Source: Gammaproteobacteria bacterium (GTDB lineage Bacteria; Pseudomonadota; Gammaproteobacteria; Pseudomonadales; Porticoccaceae). From it: 37,433 bases of DNA. The notes under the pieces were generated by a model. That model saw nothing but the letters and a program-made list of their open reading frames with translations. It made no database searches and was not told the origin of the DNA. The position numbers were made by a program, and so were the translations under genes. This document shows positions 24,943-32,903 of the stretch, piece after piece. Numbering within the stretch: the stretch's first letter is position 1; the number at the start of each line of letters is the position of its first letter. Location of the stretch: the NCBI GenBank assembly GCA_003235325.1, contig QJWQ01000127.1, positions 1 through 37,433 on the forward strand, read 5' to 3'.

Positions 24943-25766
24943 GAGTCCGCCCCCTTGGCAGGGTGAAACCAGGGAAAGGCCCGTCGGGAAACGAATCGCA
25001 GTACGTAATCGATGACAAAGGCCAAAAGGGTGATCCAGGCGACATAGGGCAGGATGACGTCCATGGACAGGTAACGCCGCACCAGGAAAATCCGGTAACC
25101 GAGACCGTCGGTGGCGGCGATAGCTTCAGCGGCAATCAGGAACAGCCAGGCCGCGCCCAGAGACAGGCGCACGGCGTCCAGCAGACGCGGCAACACCTGG
25201 GGCAGCACCACCCGCAGGATGATCTGCCAGGTATTGGCGCCCAGGGTCTGGGCCTTGATCAACTGTTCCCCGGGGATTTCCAGTACCCGCTGCTGCATAT
25301 CCCGAATCAGGAACGGGGTGATGCCGATGATGATCAATACCACCTTGGACAGCTCCCCCAGTCCGAAAACGATAAACAGCACCGGCAGGATCGCCATGGG
25401 TGGAATCAGGGAGATGGCAGTCACCAGGGGCGACAGGTTGGCCCTGGCGTAGGGAATGATGCCGTTGACTATGCCAAAGGTGAGACCGATGGCGGCGCTG
25501 ATGCCAACGCCCATTCCCAGGCGCTTGAGGCTGCTCAGGGTATCCTGCCAGAACAGGTAGTCACCGGAACGCTTGCTTGGTTCAAAGGCCAGCCGGTCGA
25601 TGGCCTCGACAAAACTGGCAAATGCCGGCAGCAGCTTGTCATTGGGATTTTCCGCCAGCCGGGCGTTGGAGGCGCCGGCATAGATCAGCGCGATCAGCAG
25701 AAAGGGCAGTAATCCCAAAAACCAGCGACCGGCTTTACCCGGGTGTTGATTGATCAGCTTTTTCAT
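24939..25766 (-). CDS. ABC transporter permease (guanidine/urea uptake)
   Basis: A 275-residue inner-membrane permease of the SsuC/TauC type with about six to seven membrane helices. The cytoplasmic EAA-like coupling loop is visible as QTLGANTWQIILRVVLPQVL near residue 175. It overlaps the ATPase gene by 4 bp (ATGA) and follows the binding-protein gene by 120 bp, so the three form one importer. The substrate is inferred from the riboswitch and catabolic genes, not from the permease itself. Confidence 0.92.
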   Translation of the reverse strand: MKKLINQHPGKAGRWFLGLLPFLLIALIYAGASNARLAENPNDKLLPAFASFVEAIDRLAFEPSKRSGDYLFWQDTLSSLKRLGMGVGISAAIGLTFGIVNGIIPYARANLSPLVTAISLIPPMAILPVLFIVFGLGELSKVVLIIIGITPFLIRDMQQRVLEIPGEQLIKAQTLGANTWQIILRVVLPQVLPRLLDAVRLSLGAAWLFLIAAEAIAATDGLGYRIFLVRRYLSMDVILPYVAWITLLAFVIDYVLRFVSRRAFPWFHPAKGADS

Positions 25767-25886
25767 AGCCCAAGCTCAAAGGTACTTACTAAATGTCGAA
25801 ACCCGATGTGTCAACGGATCCGCGAAAAAGAGGGCCCGGGCTCGACAGCAGCGGTCATCGAGCCCGGACCAATCCGGGGTTGGACC

Positions 25887-26954
25887 TTAAAGTTTGCCTT
25901 CGGCGGCCATCGCCATGTAGGCGGGATCAAAGCGCAGCTTGATGTTGGCGTCGCTGCCAAAAAGGCCGGCAGGGGTCTCAATGCCTATAAATCCGGCATC
26001 CGCGGCGCCTTCACCCAGCAGTCCGTGGTCAAAGGAGAAACCGGCGACATAGGCCATGGTGGTTTTCAGTGCCGGGCTGTTAACAAAAGCCACGGCATCG
26101 GCGGGTGTATAGAACATCCTGGTGGCCCCCAGTTGCGATTCGTAGCCCGCCAGATCGGTGCCGGAGGCCTTGCCCATATATTCCCGGGCGGCGACACCGG
26201 TGCTGGAATCGCTGCTCATGGTGGCCATGATTTCGTACCAGGCCCCGGTCAGGGCCTTGCCGAAGGCGGGGTTGTCCGCCAGGGTCTCGGTGTTGACCAC
26301 CATCAGGTCGATGATCTCACCGGGAATCTGGGAGGAATCAAAGACCTTGTAGCTGTCGGGCATGGACAGGATTTCGCTGACCAGAGGGTTCCAGGTGGTG
26401 ACCGCGGTGACATTTTTGGTGGTGTAGGCGGCCACCATGTCGGCATCGGAGGTGTTGACGACGGTGACGTCCCTCTCCGACATCCCGACGCTCTCCAGTC
26501 CCCGGGCCAGCAGATAGTGGGAGACACTCAGTTCCACCAGGTTGACGTTCTGGCCCTTGATATCCTTCAGGGCTTTCTTGCCCTTGAGAATCACCGCGTC
26601 GTTGCCGTTGGAAAAGTCGCCGACAATGAGCGCGGTGGAATCGACACCACCGGCGGCGGGAATGGTCAGGGCATCCATGTTGGTCATGGAGCAACCGTCA
26701 AACTGGCCGGCGGTGTACTGGTTGATGGACTCCACATAGTCGTTGATCTGGACCACGTCGATTTTGATGCCGTATTTGTCGGCCCACTTCTTGACGATGC
26801 CCTGCTGGGCGCCAAAATCCCAGGGCATCCAGCCGACATAAATTGACCAGCAGATACTGAATTCGGATTTTTCCTCGGCCGAAGCCGAAGTCGCGTTGAG
26901 ACATAAAGCCAGGGTAAGGACGGAAAGCAGGGTGGCCGACAGTTTATTTTTCAT
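25887..26954 (-). CDS. ABC transporter substrate-binding protein (urea/guanidine carboxylase region)
   Basis: A 355-residue periplasmic binding protein. Residues 1-26 are a signal peptide ending SASA. The mature start EEKSEFSICWSIYVGWMPW is typical of the binding proteins that sit beside urea-type carboxylases. Further NMT1/SsuA-like features are NQYTAGQFDGCSMTNMDAL and FSNGNDAVILKGK. The ATG at 26954 is preceded by AGGAG with 5 nt spacing. The frame stays open to 27230, but that extension reads through the riboswitch and has no signal-peptide logic. It is the first gene of the guanidine operon. Ligand specificity awaits binding tests. Confidence 0.93.
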   Translation of the reverse strand: MKNKLSATLLSVLTLALCLNATSASAEEKSEFSICWSIYVGWMPWDFGAQQGIVKKWADKYGIKIDVVQINDYVESINQYTAGQFDGCSMTNMDALTIPAAGGVDSTALIVGDFSNGNDAVILKGKKALKDIKGQNVNLVELSVSHYLLARGLESVGMSERDVTVVNTSDADMVAAYTTKNVTAVTTWNPLVSEILSMPDSYKVFDSSQIPGEIIDLMVVNTETLADNPAFGKALTGAWYEIMATMSSDSSTGVAAREYMGKASGTDLAGYESQLGATRMFYTPADAVAFVNSPALKTTMAYVAGFSFDHGLLGEGAADAGFIGIETPAGLFGSDANIKLRFDPAYMAMAAEGKL

Positions 26955-26959
26955 GATTG

Positions 26960-27045
26960 CTCCTGGGTTACACGTTGTGAAAGTTGAGGAATCAATGACA
27001 TCGATGTCATCGTAATCTCCCGGGCTTTTGTCCCGCCGTGTAACC
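26960..27045 (-). promoter_or_regulatory. Predicted expression platform of the guanidine riboswitch
   Basis: In the minus-strand transcript GGUUACACG (27045 to 27037), which includes the aptamer's conserved ACACG, is a perfect 9-base complement of CGUGUAACC (26974 to 26966). The latter ends one base before the AGGAG Shine-Dalgarno (26964-26960) of the binding-protein gene. Aptamer folding and this helix cannot coexist, so ligand would free the start region. This is inference from complementarity. Confidence 0.55.
26995..27010. repeat. 16-nt perfect palindrome in the riboswitch leader
   Basis: ATGACATCGATGTCAT is a perfect inverted repeat directly after the riboswitch 3' end and inside the loop of the proposed alternative helix. 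It could be an RNA hairpin or a dimeric regulator's operator. Confidence 0.7.
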
Positions 27046-27116
27046 TCAGAAAAAGGCCGACAGCTCTCGGACCAGTCACCGCAACGCCACCTCGCGCCCG
27101 GCCGGAACCCTAGCTG
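27011..27116 (-). promoter_or_regulatory. Guanidine-I riboswitch (ykkC motif)
   Basis: Read on the minus strand, the conserved blocks of the ykkC/guanidine-I aptamer occur in order and with normal spacing: CTAGGGTTCCG (starting at 27113), GACTGGTCCGAGAG (starting at 27077), ACACGGCGGGA (starting at 27041) and AAAAGCCCGGGAGA (down to 27016). This class binds guanidinium and turns on guanidine exporters or degradation genes. It lies 56 nt upstream of the binding-protein ATG and would control the transporter, DUF1989 and carboxylase genes. It is direct evidence against reading this operon as purely urea-related. Confidence 0.95.
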
Positions 27117-27124
27117 TACCATTG

Positions 27125-27153
27125 AATGTAAATTGTCTCGAGTTAGCTCAATA
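27125..27153 (-). promoter_or_regulatory. Candidate promoter of the guanidine operon
   Basis: On the minus strand TATTGA (27153 to 27148) and TACATT (27130 to 27125) are separated by 17 nt and would place the transcript start close to the first riboswitch bases. The hexamers are imperfect matches to a sigma-70 promoter. Confidence 0.4.
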
Positions 27154-27540
27154 ACAATTGCGTCATTGCATTCCTCTCGCAAATACTTACAGCAAACATT
27201 GTGCCACTTGGCCAAGCTGTTGAAATTCATTGGTATTAAAAAATGTCGAATGATTAGCAGGTTTTATATGGGCCAAGTTGGTGCGCCAGAATTTTGGTGG
27301 CATTAATTTAGTGCCATTCTGAGCCGGTCCGGCGTCATGTCTGACTCAGGATGGGGCGTCAGAGCCAGCCATCCCACCAGCCAGGAAGGCCCTATCGGCA
27401 ATTGGCGGGAGTATCAGCCACAGGGCAAAAAGCCGGTCCTGATCCCGTGATGCTGTTCAGAGTTCGGATCTGAATTCACCGCTAAAATCCGTTTTCCGAT
27501 AGCCACATCAAAATATTAACTTGGCAATCATCTATGCGAA

Positions 27541-27688
27541 GTTGATATGCGACGCAGGGATGCGCCGCCATTGGCTTCTGGCCAATGCAAGCCTCGGAAA
27601 TACAAGGTAATTCGCAAATTACCGCCGGTATTTCCCAGGCGCGCAACAAAACAGATAAGGAAATCTGTTTTGTTGCCAGGTTAATAGC
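27541..27688 (-). repeat. Four-hairpin structured element, copy B
   Basis: In plus-strand coordinates it runs from GTTGATATGCGAC to GGTTAATAGC. Hairpins: 27551-27556 with 27561-27566 (one A-C pair on this strand becomes G-U on the other); CATTGGC 27569-27575 with GCCAATG 27581-27587; 27591-27603 with 27628-27640 (12 of 13 pairs), containing the inner stem GGTAATT 27606-27612 with AATTACC 27617-27623; and a perfect 14-bp stem 27643-27656 with 27663-27676. It shares CAAGCC, TTCGCA, GCGCGCAAC and GGTTAATAGC with copy A, but the stems differ in sequence. It lies between the guanidine operon and a divergent membrane-protein gene. The rest of 27194-27540 shows no gene. Confidence 0.8.
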
Positions 27689-27754
27689 GACATCAATTCA
27701 GGCCCCGCTGCATGCTGAAAAGTGTATGTGTGGGAACTCGGGAGAGGGATGATC

Positions 27755-28738
27755 ATGACTTCACACGAAAGCAGTATTGGCAAGACCCAGTCCGATGTCG
27801 GCAATAGCATCGAATTTGCGCTGGCCAGGGACAGCATGGCGGACCACCTGATCCTGGAGTGCGACGCCATGATGAAATACGGTCTGTCCAACGGCCTTGA
27901 GATCAGCCATTCGGATGCGGGTAGTTTTGAAAAATTGCAGGCTGACAGGGCCGCAATTGAGCCTGACCAACTGGTCAGGCAACTGGCTGCGATACATAAA
28001 TCCCTGGCCAAGTCAGTCTATCCGGCGACGCCAAGATCCATCGTCCTGCTGTCCCAGGAACAGGCCAGGGCGCCGTTGTTTTACTTTCTCGGTCCTGTGC
28101 CCCTGGTGAGGCGGCTATCTGCCATAGCGATCTTTTTCCTGTGTGTTTTGATCGTTGTTTCCCTTAACAAGGATGTCAATGTCGACAATATCAATCTCGG
28201 CCTGCTCAACGGTAACAACAACATTTTATTTGTTAATCAGGTTTTCCTTCTGAGTTGTGCCGGCCTGGGTGCGTCCTTTGCCGCCCTGTTCAAGGCCAAT
28301 GGCTTTATTGCCAATGCCACCTACAGCCCCCGTTACGATTCCAGCTACTGGTCGCGCATTATTCTGGGACTGATTGCCGGCATTATCCTGGTTGAATTGC
28401 TGCCAAGCAGCCTGTTCTCCGAGGGCAGCATGCGCAGTTTTGGCAAGCCGGCGTTGGCAATGCTCGGTGGGTTTTCCGCCAATGTCGTCTATCGGGTCCT
28501 GCAGCGCCTGGTGGAATCCCTTGAAACGCTGGTCAAGGGCAGCGGCATATCCAGAAATGAGCAGCAGCAGGCGCTGATCCACGTCAAGGCCTCCGAGCAG
28601 CGCACCGAACTGAGTGCCAGCACCGCCAACAAGTTGGTAGGCCTGCTGAAGGACCTGGACGGTCTTGATGGGGCAGAAGTGAAAAGCAGGATCAGCGGCT
28701 TTGTCGAGGAGCTTTTACCTTCCGACAAACGGGGATAA
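27755..28738 (+). CDS. Hypothetical membrane protein
   Basis: A 327-residue protein I do not recognise. The N-terminal 120 residues are soluble and charged. Four membrane segments follow, starting with LSAIAIFFLCVLIVVSL, then FLLSCAGLGASFAALF, IILGLIAGIILVELL and a weaker one at ALAMLGGFSANVVYRVL. The C-terminal 80 residues are a charged helix-rich tail. The preferred ATG at 27755 lies 7 nt after AGAGG; an ATG at 27749 and a GTG at 27722 are in frame but placed worse. Its 3' end faces the dynamin-like gene with a 91-bp gap. No function is proposed. Confidence 0.75.
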   Translation: MTSHESSIGKTQSDVGNSIEFALARDSMADHLILECDAMMKYGLSNGLEISHSDAGSFEKLQADRAAIEPDQLVRQLAAIHKSLAKSVYPATPRSIVLLSQEQARAPLFYFLGPVPLVRRLSAIAIFFLCVLIVVSLNKDVNVDNINLGLLNGNNNILFVNQVFLLSCAGLGASFAALFKANGFIANATYSPRYDSSYWSRIILGLIAGIILVELLPSSLFSEGSMRSFGKPALAMLGGFSANVVYRVLQRLVESLETLVKGSGISRNEQQQALIHVKASEQRTELSASTANKLVGLLKDLDGLDGAEVKSRISGFVEELLPSDKRG

Positions 28739-28829
28739 GGCGTCGCTTGCTGTCAGTCCCGGGCATTATTTCCGTCACAACTGACTCGGTGCTCCCGGGA
28801 GTTACCCGTTTGACCGGGCTGCTCAGCGT

Positions 28830-30272
28830 TCAGGACTTGCCGTTGCCCTGCTTGCCGGAGGGGCTAGCGTACTGGTCGTTCAGGCTTTGTACCAGGTGAT
28901 CCGCGTCCGCCAGGATCTGCTCCATCCGCCTTGCCCGCCGCCAGGTCCAGCCCCGTGGCTTGGTGGAACTGAGGAAACTCCACCAGGCATTGACATTATG
29001 GGAAAAAGCCTTCAATAGTTTGTCGCGATCGTCGCCGAGGGACTTGTCCCTAGACAGGGTCTTGAGCACCCATTTCCCGGCCACGGTACGCAATTTGCCG
29101 TGGATCAGTACTATCGCCACCAAAAAAACCCCGGCAATGACAAACTGAAAGGCCGGGTCAAGATCGGCAAAAGGCGACAGGCGAAATCCCTCCCAGTAGT
29201 CGCCCTGCACTGTCCACCACAGGAAAATCGCCAGAAACAACGCCAGCACACTGCCGCTCAAAATGGCCGTTCGACGGCGCCATAATCTGCGGGCCCGGGT
29301 CAGTTTAGGCACCAGGTCGTCGCGAATATGCTTGGCGGTCTTTTCGAGCAATCCGACGATGCGGTAGGCCCTCTCCACTTCGACCTGACGGATACGCGCT
29401 TCGATCTCCGCGATATCTTCATCCCGTTTGCGTTCCAGTCGCTCCCGGACGCGGTCGTCCGCCACCTGCACTGCGACATCCTTGGCGTAGGTTCGATAGA
29501 ATCGTCCCGCCGTGAGACCGTGCTGGGCCAACGCCCGCTGCCAGGCGGCAACCACGTCTTCCGGATTGTCTTCTCGGGCGGTATTGTCAATCTGGTTGAG
29601 GATATACAGAAACTTGTTCGAATCCGGGCGCTTGACCGTATTGGTGACCAGGTGATCCAGGGTGTCACGCATCGCCCCCGGTTCCGGATGTCGGGCGTCG
29701 AAAAACACCAGGACCAGATCGGATAAATCAATGATGTGGTCGGTAATCAGCAAAGTCGAGTCGCGCTGCTTGTCGGCGTCAAAGCCGGGGGAGTCAATCA
29801 AAATCTTGCCCCGCAGGGGTTCGGCGCTGGCCGTTTTCAATTGCAGATACGAGTCGATGCGACGCCCCTCACCGGCGGCTCCTTCTTCAATGCTGCGACT
29901 GATCTGGTAAAACGGAAATCTCGGGTCGCTGTCCAGAGCCAGGCCCGGCAGGGCGGCGCCGGACTCCTTGGTGCCGTAGCAGACCACGGTGAACTTGTCA
30001 TCCACTGCCTGGTTGCCTGTGCGCTGCAGGTCCTGGCCGACATACTGGTTCATGAACGTGGATTTGCCCGCGGAAAAGGTACCCAACAGGGAAATCACCG
30101 GCCACCAACTCACCCGGGTCGCATAGGAGTCATCGGCCGACATCAAGCCCAGAGCGCGGGCTATGGTATCGAGCCGGGTAAAACTGCTGACACAACCGGC
30201 CAGAACCGGGTTCTCCCGCAGCAAGTGTTGCTCAAGTCGTTTTACACGCTCCTTGACAGGATTAGTAGCCAT
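28830..30272 (-). CDS. Dynamin-like/EHD-like GTPase with membrane anchor
   Basis: A 480-residue dynamin-superfamily GTPase. The P-loop is GTFSAGKSTF (about residue 65), the switch I region lies in TGNQAVDDKFTVVCYGTK, the DxxG motif is DSPGFDADKQRDS and the nucleotide-specificity motif is LNQIDNTARED. A helical stalk region (about 270-320) follows, then two membrane segments (SGSVLALFLAIFLWW and FVIAGVFLVAIVLIH). Bacterial dynamin-like proteins remodel or protect membranes. The membrane hairpin suggests it works at the inner membrane. The ATG at 30272 is chosen because GAGAGGG lies just upstream; an in-frame ATG 24 bp earlier has no site. Confidence 0.88.
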   Translation of the reverse strand: MATNPVKERVKRLEQHLLRENPVLAGCVSSFTRLDTIARALGLMSADDSYATRVSWWPVISLLGTFSAGKSTFMNQYVGQDLQRTGNQAVDDKFTVVCYGTKESGAALPGLALDSDPRFPFYQISRSIEEGAAGEGRRIDSYLQLKTASAEPLRGKILIDSPGFDADKQRDSTLLITDHIIDLSDLVLVFFDARHPEPGAMRDTLDHLVTNTVKRPDSNKFLYILNQIDNTAREDNPEDVVAAWQRALAQHGLTAGRFYRTYAKDVAVQVADDRVRERLERKRDEDIAEIEARIRQVEVERAYRIVGLLEKTAKHIRDDLVPKLTRARRLWRRRTAILSGSVLALFLAIFLWWTVQGDYWEGFRLSPFADLDPAFQFVIAGVFLVAIVLIHGKLRTVAGKWVLKTLSRDKSLGDDRDKLLKAFSHNVNAWWSFLSSTKPRGWTWRRARRMEQILADADHLVQSLNDQYASPSGKQGNGKS

Positions 30273-30650
30273 GGTGTCCCTCTCGATTGAAGGCATTTAG
30301 CATAGAGCCCAGCCTGGGCATTGTCTACTTGGTGGCCCCCTGTTTGCGACAAAGAGGAAAGATGGGTGGGGCTGAATGTTGGTTTGATTGTAGCGGTCTG
30401 AAAAACCCGTAAAACCCGGTGTGATTTTGCGTTACGATGGTGCGCGGGAGACCGTGTCTGGCTGCAGCGAGGGGTTTTGTTCGCCGCCTGCCGGTGCATT
30501 TTGCAGGTGCCCCACTGTGGGACTGCCCGGCGGTGACTGTCGCTAACCGGCCGAATTTTTACTGAAATGATCGAAGCAAAGTGGCTGGCCCAGCCGGGAA
30601 GGTTTCACCTCGCGACCTGCCCTGCGTTTTCCGAAACCAGGAGTCAACTG
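30273..30650. other. Divergent intergenic region, dynamin-like and hydrolase genes
   Basis: This 378-bp gap must carry two divergent promoters. A 13-nt inverted repeat GCCCAGCCTGGGC lies at 30307-30319, close to the dynamin-like start, and CCCACTGTGGG lies further right near 30511. No ORF with a plausible ribosome-binding site, RNA gene or clear sigma-70 promoter was identified. Confidence 0.4.
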
Positions 30651-31565
30651 ATGAACTCAAACAGCAAGCAAACAGAATCGTCTACTGCCATTCGACCGAT
30701 TCCCCGGGAGGCATTTGACTGGTACGACCAATACGCCCACGGCCTTATCGACCGGCGCACGTTCATGTCGAGACTGACTGCGCTGGCTGCGACCGGATTC
30801 AGTGTGAGCCTGTTGACAGCAGCGCTACTGCCAGATTACGCCCAGGCCGAGCAGGTCTCATTTAACGATCCGGCGATTAAAGCCAGCTTCGTGAAATTCC
30901 CGTCGCCGAAAGGATACGGGGAGGGCAGGGGCTATCTGGTGGTGCCACGGCAGTTAAAGGGCAAGGCGCCACTCGTGCTGGTGGTTCACGAAAACCGGGG
31001 CCTGAATCCCTACATCAAGGATGTCGCACGGCGCCTGGCGATGAAGGGTTTCATTGCCCTGGCGCCGGACGCACTCTACCCGCTGGGCGGCTATCCCGGC
31101 AACGATGATGACGGCAGAGACATGCAGAGCAGCATGGATCGCGGCAAAATCGAAGAAGACTTTATCGCGGCAGCCAGATTCCTGAAAAAGCATGAGTCGG
31201 GCAATGGCAAGCTGGGTGCCGTCGGCTTTTGTTTTGGCGGCTACATCGTCAACATGCTGGCAGCATCTATCCCTGATGAACTGGATGCCGGTGTTCCCTT
31301 TTATGGCACGCCGGCGGCGAAAGAGTTGCAGAGCAAGGTGAAGGGACCGCTGATGTTGCAATTTGCCGGTCTCGATGACCGGGTCAATGCCACCTGGCCT
31401 GAATACGAAAAAGTGTTAAAGGCCAATAAGGCCGAGTACGTGGCCTACGTCTATGAAGGCGTCAACCACGGCTTTCACAATGATTCCACCGGTCGTTATT
31501 CGGAAAAGGAAGCGGAATTGGCCTGGTCGCGAACGCTGGAGTTTTTTAACAAATACTTGTCCTGA
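30651..31565 (+). CDS. Exported dienelactone hydrolase family protein
   Basis: A 304-residue alpha/beta hydrolase. The N-terminus (DRRTFMSRLTALAATGFSVS followed by a hydrophobic run ending YAQAEQV) looks like an export signal of the Tat kind, although the pair is RR followed by TF with no further consensus. The catalytic domain has VVHENRGLNPYIKDVARRLA, the nucleophile elbow GFCFGG with cysteine, a candidate Asp in FAGLDDRV and His in VNHGFHND, the Cys-Asp-His triad of the dienelactone hydrolase family (YghX-like). Substrate is unknown. The ATG follows AGGAG by 7 nt. Confidence 0.88.
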   Translation: MNSNSKQTESSTAIRPIPREAFDWYDQYAHGLIDRRTFMSRLTALAATGFSVSLLTAALLPDYAQAEQVSFNDPAIKASFVKFPSPKGYGEGRGYLVVPRQLKGKAPLVLVVHENRGLNPYIKDVARRLAMKGFIALAPDALYPLGGYPGNDDDGRDMQSSMDRGKIEEDFIAAARFLKKHESGNGKLGAVGFCFGGYIVNMLAASIPDELDAGVPFYGTPAAKELQSKVKGPLMLQFAGLDDRVNATWPEYEKVLKANKAEYVAYVYEGVNHGFHNDSTGRYSEKEAELAWSRTLEFFNKYLS

Positions 31566-31714
31566 GCGGGTTGGTGGGCTGGTATCTGCACACGGGACAT
31601 TCAGGGTTCAGACTTTGCCTGCGCGCCTGCCCTTTTATCACCGAAAACCCCTTATAAACAGGTGCGTTCACACCCGAGATTTAATGGGCATTCGGGACCC
31701 GCTGGCTAACGTGG

Positions 31715-32878
31715 TCAGTACAGCCACCGGTTTGAACGCATGGGCAGTGACAGCGTGATCGACAGGTCGTCGGCGTCATTCGTCAATCCGATTCCCACAG
31801 ACAGATTCACCAGCGTGCCCGGTGCGAGCAGGGTTGAACCACCCAGTATCAGGGTGCCGAAGGTGCGGTCGCTGCCATCGATCTTGTTGCCGGACAGTTC
31901 GGTTTCCTGCTGGTAGGCACCGGCAATGAGGAGCCGCAGGGACGTTTCCGGGCTGAGTGCCAGGAAGCCGCCGAAGTTGGCGGCCAGGGTCGCGCCGGGC
32001 TGGACCTGGTCCTGCTCGAAGCTGTGTTCGTAGGACAGCCCGCCGACGAAGGCAATGGGGTCCTGCCGCTTGATGGCCGTGATCGACCCCTGAAGTTCGT
32101 TGAAGCCGCCGCCGAGGGCGACATTGCCGTCCCGCTGCTCGCCGGTATCGGTATCCCAGGTTATACGCCCCACCAGGTCCGGGAGCCACAGGCGTTCGCG
32201 CAACAGGGTTTTTGCCAGGCCGACACGCAGATCCCCGAGACCTGACCCCGACACGCTCGAGGCGCCGGTCGGTGCAAAACCGAGATTGGTCACGGTCTCG
32301 ATGTCACGCCACCGGTAGGGAAGGCCGATTTCCAGTTGGGTGTCCCAGGGCAGCCCCAGGCGCAGGGCCAGATCCGCCGTGAAATTGTCAGCGTTGCGTT
32401 CCATCTCACTGGCAAAGACTTCGTCCCCGTTCATGACGAAGCCGGGCGTCGAATCCTCGCTTCGGGAGTAGGTGAGACGCGGCTCAATTTCCAGCGCTCC
32501 CGAGGGCAGGAGTAGCAACCCTTCCCGGGTCAGAGATCGTTCCAGGGCCCTTTCCGCAGCGCCTTCCTCGACAACCACTGTGCCTGGAGCCCCCGCCTTA
32601 CCCTGGGTAATTTCCGCTTCCGATTCCCCTTCCAAGGGCGCCGGGACCTCTCCCTGATCCCCCGTTGCGGCCACCGGTTCCGTTGTCGGGGGTTGGACGC
32701 CAACCCGTCGCTCCAGGGCTTCAACCCGTTCGAGAAGCTCGAGAATGACCATGTCGCGCTGCTTTACCGCGCGCTCCAGATCGCGTACACGCTCGTCGTC
32801 TGCCTGTGCTGCGGCGGCAAGCACTGTCAGCGCAACGATGGCTAGGCTGGTCTGCAAATATCTCGACGTCTTCTGCAT
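31715..32878 (-). CDS. Outer-membrane beta-barrel with N-terminal coiled coil (FapF-like)
   Basis: A 387-residue protein. A signal peptide ends AAAAQA, and a periplasmic segment DDERVRDLERAVKQRDMVIL and onward has strong heptads (a trimeric coiled coil is possible). A Pro/Glu-rich linker leads to a barrel of alternating hydrophobic/polar strands from about residue 135 to the end, closing with LSITLSLPMRSNRWLY. A periplasmic coiled coil followed by a barrel is the architecture of FapF, the exporter of Pseudomonas functional amyloid. The C39-like peptidase gene ends 25 bp upstream. The ATG at 32878 follows GGGGGA. It could also be a transporter barrel of another kind. Confidence 0.75.
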   Translation of the reverse strand: MQKTSRYLQTSLAIVALTVLAAAAQADDERVRDLERAVKQRDMVILELLERVEALERRVGVQPPTTEPVAATGDQGEVPAPLEGESEAEITQGKAGAPGTVVVEEGAAERALERSLTREGLLLLPSGALEIEPRLTYSRSEDSTPGFVMNGDEVFASEMERNADNFTADLALRLGLPWDTQLEIGLPYRWRDIETVTNLGFAPTGASSVSGSGLGDLRVGLAKTLLRERLWLPDLVGRITWDTDTGEQRDGNVALGGGFNELQGSITAIKRQDPIAFVGGLSYEHSFEQDQVQPGATLAANFGGFLALSPETSLRLLIAGAYQQETELSGNKIDGSDRTFGTLILGGSTLLAPGTLVNLSVGIGLTNDADDLSITLSLPMRSNRWLY

Positions 32879-32903
32879 ATGGTCCCCCGGATTCCTGGCG
32901 TAA

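Noticed and set aside
26955-27230. N-terminal extension of the ABC binding protein to 27230.
   Set aside because: It reads through the riboswitch and lacks a ribosome-binding site; the ATG at 26954 follows AGGAG and begins a signal peptide.
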